A DNA stretch of 16,644 bases from Spirogloea muscicola (taxonomy: Eukaryota; Streptophyta; Zygnematophyceae; Spirogloeales; Spirogloeaceae): contig WELB01000323.1 in the NCBI GenBank assembly GCA_009602725.1, forward strand, positions 97,682 to 114,325. The letters run 5' to 3'. Positions 1 to 10,080 of this stretch are shown here, in pieces. The translations under genes and the position numbers were made by a program. Within the stretch, counting starts at the first letter, position 1, and each line of letters opens with the position of its first letter. A model generated the notes under the pieces. That model saw only the letters and a list, made by a program, of their open reading frames with translations, was not told the DNA's origin and made no database searches.

Positions 1-141
1 CGCGCCGGCGGCGGCGGCAGCGGCGGCATCGGCGGCTGCGGCAGCGCCGTGGGATCTCCGCTGTTGTTGCAGCTGCCGCCGCCGTCATTGTGAGCGCGGT
101 TTCTGGCGTCGCCGCCGCCGCCGCCGCCGTCGCCGCCGCTC

Positions 142-270
142 ATGGGTCCGGTAGCGCGCGGTCACGGCCGCCGCGGCCGTGCCGCCGGAAGGCGCGCCGG
201 GAGGCGCGGCGGCAAGCGTGGGAGAGGCCTGTCCTCGGTCTGGAGGTTAGCGGCGAGTCAGGCTCGCTAA
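142..270 (+). other. possible upstream ORF, 42 codons, Arg/Gly-rich
   Basis: An ATG at 142 opens a 42-codon frame ending in TAA at 268-270. The product would be rich in arginine, glycine and alanine and matches nothing I know. It matters only if the MED23 transcript starts upstream of 142, when it would act as an upstream ORF. It may equally be chance in GC-rich DNA. Confidence 0.15.
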
Positions 271-490
271 GTTGGCCCTGAGGTAGCGGGATTTCCCCCC
301 GCTGCTGGCGGGCGCAGCCGAGCCGCACTCGCGGTAAGTCGCCGGTAAGAAAAAAGCCTCTTCCACCTGGCGACTGCCAGCTCCCACGCCCGAGGCGGCG
401 GCCGCGGCTGCGACGACGGCGGCGGTAAAGGCGGCGGCGGCGGCGCGGCGGCAGATGAGAAGGCACCGAAGCGCGAGGCGAGGGCGACGC

Positions 491-541
491 ATGGCAGCCA
501 TGGCGCGGCGGGGAGGTGGAGCCTGCCCCGGCGGCACTTGA
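491..541 (+). other. possible upstream ORF just before the MED23 start
   Basis: ATG at 491 opens a 16-codon frame stopping at TGA 539-541, only 7 nt before the proposed MED23 ATG at 549. Its frame differs from MED23. If the leader includes it, translation of MED23 would need leaky scanning or reinitiation. It could also mean that the true start codon or first exon is placed differently. Confidence 0.25.
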
Positions 542-548
542 GCGGCCA

Positions 549-3500
549 ATGGAGGCCGGCGGCCTCGGCATGGAGGTCGCCGAGCTGCTGGCCCGGCACC
601 TCGACGTGAGCGCCGGCGCCGGAGGCGGCGGCGCTCGCGGCGCGGCGGCTGCCGGCAACGGCGCAGCTGACACTGACGCCAAGCAGCGGCGCCGGAGCCG
701 CAGGGAAACGCAGCAGCCGCAGCGGCGGATGGCCGCCGGCAGCCGCTGCGGACGTGAGTAGACTCTCCCGCCGCTGCGGTGAATGCCAGGATTCAGCATT
801 CTAGGGATCTAGGGTTCGAGCGCTGGAGGCGCAGCCTCTGAGGCCAATTCCGCCGCTGCCGCTGCCGCTGCCGCTGCCAACGCCGCCGCTTGGCGGATGC
901 GCTTCGCCAAACGACCTCAGCTGGCTGTGCAGCTGCATGCATACGATTGCAGGTCGGCGACGGCCCCTCCTCGCCCGCCAGCGGCGTCGGCGGCGGCGCC
1001 GGGCGCCTCGTCGGACCTCGCGGCGGACCTCGAGGGCCTGCGTATGCGCTTCCAGGTTGGCACCTCCCCCGGCCAGGTCGCCTCTCCGTCACCGATGGCT
1101 CATCAGCTAAGCCACGGCTGTGCTGGCAATACCGGCGGCCGTCTAGTCTCCAGTGCTTAAGGAGCCACCCTAAACCCTAAACTCCTTAACCCTAAGTTAA
1201 ACCCTAACCCTGAATCCTGAAGCCCTGAACCTGCATGCCGCAGGCAGTCCACACGGAGGTGGCAGAGGGTGCTGTGGCCGCCTCCGTCTGCTCGCTGGTC
1301 CTCCAGTGCGGCACGCACGTCGTTCAGGCCGACTTCCTGCTCTCGACTGCCATCCCGGCTCTGCAGCACGCCAGCCTCGTCTCCTGGGACGCGCTTGTGC
1401 CGAAGCTGCTCCAGAAGGTTGCCAACAAGGAGGCTGCCACCGCCAGCGCCGCTACGCAAGGGAGTGCGACCTCAGTAGCTTTCAATGAGGACGGCCTGGC
1501 CGTGGCCTCCAAGACACCGGCAGCCATGGCAGTGTCACAGGCTGTTGGCGAGCCGAGGCAGACCCCGCCACCATCCACGCGCCGGCGGTTCCGGCCTGGC
1601 AGGCCCGCCCCTGGCTCCGACCCCTCGTCTGCCAGCTCCTGCTCCAGGCCGTGGCCGCCGGCAACCTCAAGCCCCTCACGGCGCTGGCGATCCTGACCAC
1701 GGCTGTGGAGTGGCTTGCACTACAATGCAAGCCGCTCGAGTTGGAGGCGGGCGACAACTACACTGCTGACGCTGCGGGCGACAACTACACTGCTGACGCT
1801 GCCCGCAGATGGACCGTGAGGTGGCTGGAGCCCTGCGTGCGGCTGATTGAGGAGCTCATCGAACCCGGCCGCACCTTGGTGCCGGCGTACACCCTGCTGC
1901 ACGACCGCACGCAGGTGTGATAGCAGAGCAGATGAGATGGAGCATCTAAAGCCCTAACATCGCAGCCATCACGTCAATTCTCCTTACAAGCTTGTGCGGC
2001 TTCAAGTCTAGCTACATTTCTTGATGCGCCTGTACCTGAGTGACATACGGATGGAGCTACATGCTGCCGGCAAGGCCAACCATTTCAATGTGACGTCTGT
2101 GAAGTCGGTAGAGCGAACACCTCCGCCTGCAGACCCGCTGAAACACGGTCGCCGGCGAGGGCTGCAGCTGCCGCTTGAGGAGGAGCCTGAGGACGAGAAC
2201 ATTCTGCTGCTGCTTGCGGAGATGCACCACAGGCGCGACCGTCTTGTCCACTTCGGGACCATGTCCGATGGGTACCTGCATGGGCCGACGTTCGCGACGC
2301 TGCGTGTCGGGATCTTCACCTACCTCGGCTGCATGGGGCAGCCTCTTCATGGCGAGGTGACACCTCTCGCCTCTTCATGGCGAAGCCGCCACAGTGCTCC
2401 CACACTAAGCTCTAGAGGTTTACATACAAATGAGTAATTTTGGTATGCCCAGAAGCTTAAGAAGTGCGTCATTGGCACAGCACACCAGAAAGATAGCCTG
2501 CATGACGACATTGTTTGCTCCTATTGGACAACGGAGCTGCTCGCTGCTGATATCGGAGCTGCTGCGGGGCTGTCAAGCCAGGGTGTAGCAGAGGCGGTGC
2601 CGCGCGGTAGCCTCGAGTGGGAGCGCGCTCTGCGCTGTCTGCACCATGGCCTGAGGTGCAACCCGACCGCCGACTGGTGGCGCAAGGTGCTGGTGATTGC
2701 ACCGCGGTATCAGAGCGACGCGACCAAGCTGCAGCACCAGCAGGCCACGCCCAAAGCGGCGGGCGCCTCCTTCCTGGCGCTCACCATGCCCGAGTTCTCC
2801 CATGTCATGACATGCGAGGCCATTGTTGACCGAATCATGGAGCTGCTTTGCCTGCCGGCGACCCCCGGCGGCCGGCCTGCCAGCTCGATGCAACGCTGGC
2901 AGGAGTGGCTAGCCTTTGCGGACCTCTTCTACTATGTCATGCGCGCCGGCTTTGTCGACTTCCTGGATTTCCTGGAGCTTTTGTCGGAGCGCTTCGCGGC
3001 CATCCAAAACCCCTCACTCAAGACCAACCACGTCACGTGGCTGCTCGCCCAGATCTTCCGCCTGGACACCATCACGCAGGCCTTGCAGAACGATCCTCAT
3101 AAGGTGCACCAAGCATGTATTGCATTGCATGACACTCTTTATGAGCCGCTTCAAACTCAAGCCTAAGTCCTGGAATGGCATGCAAAGCCACCAGATTGAG
3201 CCAAGACTGTCATCGAAAGGCTCAAGCGACTAACTCAGTGTCACCTGCGGAGTCAGTGTGACTGTCTCAAAGCTGATAACCAACAGTTGGGGTGCCAGAT
3301 GGAGGTTGCAAAGAAGGTGCTGTCATTCCACGTCAGCGGCGAGCGAGACGGAGGCGGGGCGGTCTCCCTCCTCCTGGACTTTGTCGGGAGCACCCAGATC
3401 CTCCGCCTGTGGTCCATGAACCATGCGATGATGGAGCAGCTCGAGGGCAACCGCATGCAGGAGCACATAGAGAAGGGCAAGGCGTTGGACGAGTGGTGGC

Positions 3501-6500
3501 AGCCCGTGCAGAAAAGTTGCTCACCCTCCACTGCTCAGCACCACTGATATATTAACCTCGTACTGCCATGATGACAACTCTTCTCTGCAGTCTTCAGTGC
3601 CTCGTGCCTTCTTTTGGTTCTGTCTGACTCAGCCACGACCATCCTATCTTGTCCAGGGGAGAGAATCTTGGACTATGCCGACGTGGATGACAAGACCATG
3701 GGCATGGTGTGGGTGCTCTCACATACAATGAGCCAGACCGTGTGCGAGGCAATCACGACATGGATGAACTCACAGGTTGCTGCCATTCCTTCTGGCCACT
3801 GGCCCCTTTGTTGCTGTCAAGACTTGATGTGACCTGGCTAATGAGAATGAATGCGATGAAGCTAGATGATGCGCAGAACGTTGACGGTTGCCAGCCCATG
3901 TTGATTGCGTGATCCAACTTTGCACCAGGGGTTCACAGAGATGGAGATGCTTGATGGAGACCTCGTAAAGGTGTACAACGGCTCTCGCCCCCTGCCGATC
4001 AGCTTCTTGAGCGGTCTCTCCCTGCACACCTGTGCACGACTCATGCACTCCATTGACGAGTTGCTATTCAAAGATCAGGTGCAATCCCACGTTCTCAGGC
4101 ATTATCACCTGCTTCATACGTTTCTGTGGCAGTCAGATGGTTGTGGTGTCAGAAATGCTTGTGTCAAGTATGATGCCGACAGCTTCATCACCTGTGCCAA
4201 TTGCATCCCTCAGTGAAGCTAGAGTAGGCTTCATATTCTTCCAAACGCATGTCAGAGTTAATGTAGGTGCAATCTCAACTTTGTAATGTGGCTCTGAGGA
4301 AGGCCGCATGAGCACCAGGTGGCTCCAAGCATAGCCATGATGGAGACATACTCTCGCCTTCTCCTCCTTGCTCCTCAGACCCTCTTTCGTAACAACCTGG
4401 TGGTGAGCCACAAATTACACTTTCTGAAAAGCATCATAGATTAAAACAGTATTGGTGCATACATACAAAGTCCAAGCTAGCTCCTCAAGGTAGAGCAAGT
4501 ATGCACCTCAATTGCTGCTTAACAAACTCCCTCGCTTGCCACCTTGCAGGGCGCCTTGCACAAATATCAGCCTGGCCAGAGCAAGACCCATGTCCCCCTC
4601 AAGCTGCTGGAGCTCCTCACCTATCGCCTCCTGCCCTTCTTCCGGTGTGGTGCCATAGGGAGCTGGACGGTCATCAGATGCTTCTGCCTGATGCATTTTG
4701 TCAATAAGTGAGCAAGTTGACCTCATTGCATCTCAAGGCACACATCTTGAGCTATATTCGGCTCCTGCAGGTATCATGGACGAGTGAGAGGGCTGGTGAT
4801 GGACCTTGCCAAGGTGCTCATCCAGGTGAAGGCCCGCCCCAGGGAGCACCGCTTGTACAGGCTCGCGGAGAGCCTAGCCACCTACTTGGTGCTCTTTCTG
4901 CGGGAGGTCATGCTGGTGAAGCGCGAGCTAAAGGTGAAGACACCAATCCTGGCATCTTATAGTAGCTGCATTGCATTAAGTAGCTGCTTGCATTGCAGGT
5001 GTAGCTGCTCCCCTGGTGTCTCCTGAAGTCGACCTCCTTCTCAGAGCATCGCTGAATACCATATGCAAAGCTCTAAGCTCTATGCACAGGGCTTTCAGGT
5101 AGTCACTTGCTGGCCTTTACCGTGAATAACTTCTTAAAAATGGTCAGTCGTCCATGTGAATGAGAATTGCAGGGGGCACAGACGGACTTCTCGGAGACCC
5201 TCAACAGGCTGCTGGTGCGGAACCTGGCCCACTCGGTCAAGACACGCGGCATCCTTGAGTTCGAGCAGATGATGGTCCTGCAGCCGGCGCTGGAGCAGTT
5301 CCTGGCCAACTCCACACACACCTGGTCGGCTCACACGCTCCGGCACATGCCGCCTGTGATCCGAGACCACCTCGCCAGCAGGCCCAGCTACCGTCAGCAG
5401 GCGATTGAGACATGGCAGCAGGCACGCCCTGTACCCTTTCAGCATGTTGTCTTTGCTATGTATGAAATGGTCATCAATGCGTGCTCACTGTGAGCTGCGG
5501 TATTCTTGAGTACGTTTGCAAGAGAGACTGCCCAAAACATTGAGGGATGTGGATCTCCTCACGAATTCCTGACACGGACTTTGCAGTTGGAGGAGGCAGT
5601 GCTATACCACTGCCGTCAGCTATTCATGGAGAGCCAGCTGGACACAGATGTTGGCCCATACCTGAGCCAGATGGACCGGAAGCTGCGGTGCTACCTGCTG
5701 CCAGGAGCCTGGATCCTCATGGACGGCCAACCTCAGGCTCTAAACCTCAACAACCTGGTCTTGACCACATTCTCAACTGGCCTCGGGCAATGCTGTTGCT
5801 TGATAACCATGTGTACATGGATACTATGCTGATGGCTAGCTTGTCCTTGGCCACCAACTGCCTTTCTGTACTCAAATATCATAAGATAAAGGTTGTGTCA
5901 ATCATGTACTTGGTGGCTAGGCGAAACAAAGTCGCCACGGAACTTGCAATAATGGATTGATGAGCTTGGTGAGAGTGCAGGCTCAAGTCCTGACCGAGTT
6001 CACCCCCGAGGAAGTCACGACGAGCATTTACAACTTTGTGGATGTCCTTCTGCACACTTTCCAGGTTATAGTCAAAGCACGGCAGTACGCGATGAGTGCA
6101 GCATGGCCCAGATCATGTCCATTACAGGCAGCACTGACACTCTTGCAATACTCTGTAACTATTACTTGACAGATCCAGATGTCTCAAGGCCAGGACCAGA
6201 TGTCGCTGCTGCTTACGGCGAGCAGCGCCATGGCCGAGATGCTGTGGCTCAACGAGCTCCTTCCTATGGATGTAGTTCTACAGGCACTAACAGATCGCGA
6301 CGACGATCCACTTGCCCTTCGGCTCGTGGTACACAGTCATTGACATATACCTCTTGCTGATCAGTAGCCCCACCTTCCTCAGCATCCCAAGAATTGCACT
6401 TGGTAATGTCAACCCACAAGCAGATCCGTGAAGGTGTTGCACAAACCATTCTAGCGGCGAAGGCGTATCCCCAGATGCATCTGAAATTGCTTGTCACCAT

Positions 6501-9500
6501 CTGGCCGCGAGCCATCTTCAGGTGGGGCTACTGCTCGACCGGCCAGAATTTCGCTCACGAGTGCAGAGATTCTGCGACGCAAGGAGGAACGAGGCCGGCG
6601 CAGAGGGGGAGCGGGAGCCTTGGTTGCACCCGGGGCCCTTCACACGCTCGGACCCTCTGGCCGCGCTAGGGAGCCACATGGCCGGGCAAGACCTGTATGT
6701 AACTGTTTCCCAACTCTTACCGGCACCGCGTGTAGAGCTCGTCCTTCTGCCCTTTGTGCTGTGGCAAAGCTAGGAGTCATTTTGTTGTGTGCTTCTATTG
6801 AATGGATCCTATTGTGGCCAAACCATGGGTTTTGCAGGTGGGCCACATGCCGCAAGCAGTTATCTGAATACCAAGCAGGACTGCCTCTGTGACCTTGTTA
6901 ATGATCAACCGGCCTTATCTCTGAGCTACTCGGTTGTTTCCTGCGCAGCTTTCCCGTCTACTTTGACGACATGTGCCTGAGGGCGGTGCCCACAGTGCAC
7001 CTCATCGTGCACCGGCTCATCGAGCACGACGCGACGGTCACGGCGGAGAAGCTGCTGTCCACCTACCAGCCCCTCCTCCTCTTCCACCCCCACCCATTCG
7101 CCTTCGTCCGCGACACGCTGGCCTATTTCTACGGGTCCATACCCCAGAAGTTTGCTGCGAGGCTACTGAACCTCCTCGACTTCTCCAAGGTGGGTATGGT
7201 TCATGCAGGCCACCCGCGCCGTCTATCTGCCAGGCCATTGTCCTAGCAGGCAGCATACCGTGCTTTCCTGCTACTGAATTGACTTTGGTGGCTGGCTCAT
7301 GCAGAGTCAGCCTGTTGATCTTGCAAGTCAGTGTCTTGATTGTACAGGAGCACAATCTAGTGGTTTTCCTGATGTGTTGATGTTGATTATTCAGCTGATA
7401 GGCTATCTGGGCTATCGATGTTGCTGCTGTGTCCTCCCACTACAGCTTCTAAGGCACTGATGTTTGATGCTACTCCACTGGCGCCGCTTGAGCCAGGTGC
7501 CATTTTCGAGCCCGTTCCTCCAGCTGATGCAGACGGCGGGCCTCCAGGGCACAGCCCCCCTCCACTACTTCTCCTCGCTGCTCTCCGCGCTGGCAACCCA
7601 TGTCGTGCCGCCTGTGCACAACAGGATGAGCCCTGCCCCAGCATACCTCAGCGGCGGCTTCGGGCTCCCGCCCTCCGTGCCCCTTGAAGGCTCCCGCGGC
7701 TTCTGCCACTACCAGGTGAATGGTTTTACATGTTCTTAATCAGAATATTTGTTATTTTCTGAGCACAACTTATGACTTTGGGGACACAAGCTCTGTGTCA
7801 TTCGTGGCGTTAATTCTTCGCAGGGCTGGTCTACGCACACCCAGCTCTTGTTGGAGACAGCCGTGCTAGAGGTCCTGGCCCTCCCCCCCGTTCCCGAAGC
7901 GATCATCGAGAGGCTGGTCGAGGCTGCCGTCACTGTCCCACCTCCGGTCGCCTATCAGGGGCGCTTTGTGGCGGTTGACACAGCAGGAGGCCAAGCGGCA
8001 CCAACGGCTCCAACCCTTCTCAAAATCCAGGTACCCTGTCAAGGCCATGTTGTGCTCCTCTTCTGATTAGAGATTGTGATGTCCAGTAGGTGGCTGCTAC
8101 AGCGAGTTTGTGGCAGCGAATTGTCTTATGAATAGGATTTGGAGAGATGGTAGGCAAGCATAAGCAATCAAGCTTGTTGTGGCCACTCTGTTCACATACT
8201 TCAAAAGCTCGTGCTACTCAAGTTGACTGAGCTGCAGCTACTTAACCATTTCTTATGTGGAAGCCCTTCTCTTTCAGTTGATGGTCTTGGGGAGTGCACT
8301 GATGAATACCTCTTGCAGAACGTGCTTTTAGAGTAGTGTTGGCCATCAAAGTGCTCTGACAGCCTGACACCCTTGGAGTTCACTGCTCCATCCAATCTCG
8401 TACAGGCGTGCGGGCTGCTGCTGGCGCAGCTGCCGGAGCCCTTCCATATGCCCTTCTACCGCCTGGTGGCTGGCCAGATCGTCAGCAGCCCGTGGGTCAT
8501 GCAGGCCAATGCCTTGCTCGCTGATATGGAGCCCATAGTTGGCCGCTTTGTGGGGGATGCGAGCTGGTCAGCAGCCAATGAAATCATGAATCCATTGGGC
8601 AAGCACCGTAACTTTACCACAGTCTGCATCCTTGTAGGCAATGTCAAACACGCGAGTTAATAAGGCAGATCATAGGGGCAGCCAATGCTTAGATCTGGAC
8701 AACACGCATGATTCAGGACACGCGACATATGACTTGGCACGTTATATTGTCGGGCTTCCACCATGTTGTTCTGTCCAGTATTGCAGCTTGTCCTGAGTCC
8801 TGATTCTATACATCCTTCTACGTTGTTGCAGGTAATATGCTGGCGCTCGCGCACGCCTTGTGTGCCAATCTGCCCTTTGAGTGGCTGGAAGGCTCGCACG
8901 AAATGGTGAAGCTGCAGCGCCCTGTGCGGACTGTTGCGCAGCTCAAGATCTGCTTCAAGCTCCTCGGGCCTCTCCTCCCACGCATGGCCATCAGCCGGCC
9001 CCTTTTTGCCAAGGTGCACCACACTCTGATTGAGCATTACCTAAATCCTCAGGTCTAAGACCTCATGTCGAAGGCTCTACTATCATCTCTTTTGTGGATG
9101 CGAGGTTTGCAAAAGCTCGTGCATTTGTCTTGGACTGCAATACAGAGTAGTTCAAAGCAATGCCTGTCAGTAGTGTCAAGTAACCTCAAGAGTATTGACT
9201 GCTGGGCTCCTATTCCTGACGCTCGTGCACCCGGGTTTAAACATGGCAGACCATTGCCCTGCTGTTCACAATCGTGGCGGACATCTTTGGACGCTCTGTA
9301 GAGACGCCGTGCCCCAACCCAGCAACCGACATCACGGACTTGGTGGACTTTCTGTAAGCTCGCCACTGCTGGCTTGAACGCTCTAAAATCTCTTTCTTAC
9401 TTTTCGCTTCATGCATAAGGTTGACATATAATAATGCAACCTTTGTCCACCAGCACTACTAGAGGTTTAAAGAGAATATACTATCTTCTCAATATACCAA

Positions 9501-9830
9501 GGCCTATAAGTCCTACAAGTTACATATATTGTAATTATTCAGATTTTGCTATCTGGAATCTGGTGCTGTGGTTGACCAGTCTTCATTGCACATGCTGGCA
9601 CTAGGCACCACACAGTGATGCTGGAGGGAGGCCAGGGCGGCCGGCCTGGTCGACGGCCGCGCGTTGAGACACTCACTCTCTGTGCTAAGGCCGTGGAGCG
9701 GCTTCGTCCCGACTTGCAGGCCCTCTTCCGGCATCTCACCAATGACCAGGCGGTGTCCATTTATGCTGCAACCCATCCCAAGCTTGCCGGCGCCAAGCAG
9801 GCCACTACATCTCCTACTGTTGTCAGCTGA
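549..9830 (+). CDS. MED23: Mediator of RNA polymerase II transcription subunit 23 (MED23), ~24 exons
   Basis: MED23 is a large helical subunit of the Mediator tail, which links DNA-bound activators to RNA polymerase II in the nucleus. Exons: 549-753 and 835-1055 (both tentative), 1244-1474, 1603-1914, 2168-2356, 2582-3103, 3299-3515, 3657-3775, 3929-4078, 4319-4402, 4550-4644, 4771-4933, 5173-5421 (or 5430), 5587-5757, 5981-6064, 6173-6328, 6522-6694, 6949-7189, 7497-7715, 7824-8030, 8406-8598 (or 8607), 8832-9013, 9250-9353, 9605-9830. Joined they give about 1,570 residues, close to the roughly 1,600 of plant MED23. Recognised blocks in family order: PRGSLEWERAL, NHVTWLLAQIFR, METYSRLLLL, HTWSAHTLRHMP, DRDDDPLALR, FVRDTLAYFYG, ACGLLLAQLPEPFHM, LLGPLLPRMAISRPLF, DFLHHTVMLEGGQGG and YAATHPKL near the C terminus. 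Phases agree at every junction listed. Uncertain points are the N terminus (start 549 or 570), and the join at 1475-1602 where the frame changes in a poorly conserved linker. The gene looks intact. The family call is from remembered homologues. Confidence 0.93.
852..878 (+). repeat. (GCCGCT)n hexanucleotide run in putative MED23 exon 2
   Basis: About four and a half copies of GCCGCT. In the frame used for the proposed second MED23 exon it encodes a short poly-alanine run, followed by more GCC codons. Such runs change length easily. The exon assignment here is tentative. Confidence 0.8.
1168..1212 (+). repeat. plant-type telomere-like motifs in MED23 intron 2
   Basis: Two perfect adjacent CCCTAAA heptamers (1168-1181) are followed by degenerate copies (aaccctaa, taaaccctaaccct) up to about 1212. 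CCCTAAA/TTTAGGG is the telomere repeat of most land plants and many green algae. The cluster lies in the proposed 188-bp intron 1056-1243, whose acceptor is gccgcag before the exon at 1244. It could be a short interstitial telomeric tract or a cluster of telo-box regulatory motifs (AAACCCTAA), which plant housekeeping genes often carry near the 5' end. Confidence 0.75.
1747..1800 (+). repeat. perfect 27-bp tandem duplication in MED23 exon 4
   Basis: The units 1747-1773 and 1774-1800 are identical. In the MED23 frame they repeat nine residues (GDNYTADAA) without shifting the frame. The duplication sits in a variable linker between two helical blocks (TAVEWLALQCK before, RWTVRWLEPCVRLIEEL after), where an insertion should be tolerated. 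Perfect identity suggests it is recent. Confidence 0.95.
2341..2383 (+). repeat. 15-bp direct repeat across the MED23 exon 5 donor site
   Basis: The 15-mer gcctcttcatggcga occurs at 2341-2355 and again at 2369-2383, a 28-bp period. The first copy ends the exon (splice after 2356, GAG|gtgaca). The second lies inside the intron and continues as agcc, so it lacks the GT donor. It looks like a short local duplication that copied the exon end without a working splice site. Confidence 0.85.
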
Positions 9831-10080
9831 GCTGGGCCCAGGTCTAGTTTAGTGTCTTACTTGTGCCCAATGCGGGCTACCTCCAGCTTCTTGATCAATT
9901 TAGCAATCCTACAATCGGGCATTAATGCCAAACTAAAGTCGAAGCTGACTAATGTCACCTCAGAAAGAGGACCACAGGAGCACAGAAAGTTAAATGTAGA
10001 GGAGGGAGATGCACATTGCTGAGCAACCTCAAGCAATGTACATTTGACTGCAAGTGAATGACTTATACATCTCAATTATA
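9831..10080. other. convergent intergenic spacer between MED23 and SF3A3
   Basis: These 250 bases separate the MED23 stop (9828-9830) from the SF3A3 stop (10081-10083, minus strand). They must hold both 3' UTRs and polyadenylation signals. I see no clear AATAAA, and no TGTAA signal of the kind used by chlorophyte algae on either strand. No coding potential is evident. With so little room, the two 3' UTRs may overlap. Confidence 0.7.

Larger units (their letters stand above)
1..548 (+). promoter_or_regulatory. GC-rich 5' flank / probable leader of MED23
   Basis: No recognisable protein is encoded here. The stretch is very GC-rich with several GCC/CGG runs (near 1-25, 109-140 and 419-455). Long open frames exist on both strands, but they are alanine-, arginine- and proline-rich low-complexity translations, as expected from trinucleotide runs. 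The similar GCC runs between SF3A3 and EB1 suggest this is the usual promoter or 5' UTR composition in this genome. I see no clear TATA box. The transcription start cannot be placed. Two ATG-initiated short upstream frames are listed separately. Confidence 0.5.

Noticed and set aside
140-799. Long minus-strand open frame (219 codons) over the GC-rich leader
   Set aside because: The translation is low-complexity Arg/Ala/Pro/Ser from GCC/CGG runs with no conserved block. GC-rich DNA lacks stop codons by composition, and the MED23 first exon lies on the other strand.
1168-1212. A true chromosome end or telomere
   Set aside because: Only two perfect heptamers plus degenerate copies, flanked on both sides by gene sequence; too short for a terminus.
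6491-6892. Plus-strand 133-codon frame
   Set aside because: Shadow of MED23 exon 17 (6522-6694), whose own frame reads LLLDRPEFRSRVQRFC as in the family.
1244-9830. MED23 as a decayed pseudogene with many frameshifts
   Set aside because: The frame changes coincide with plausible splice sites, phases match at the junctions, conserved blocks are intact to the C terminus, and no exon holds an internal stop.
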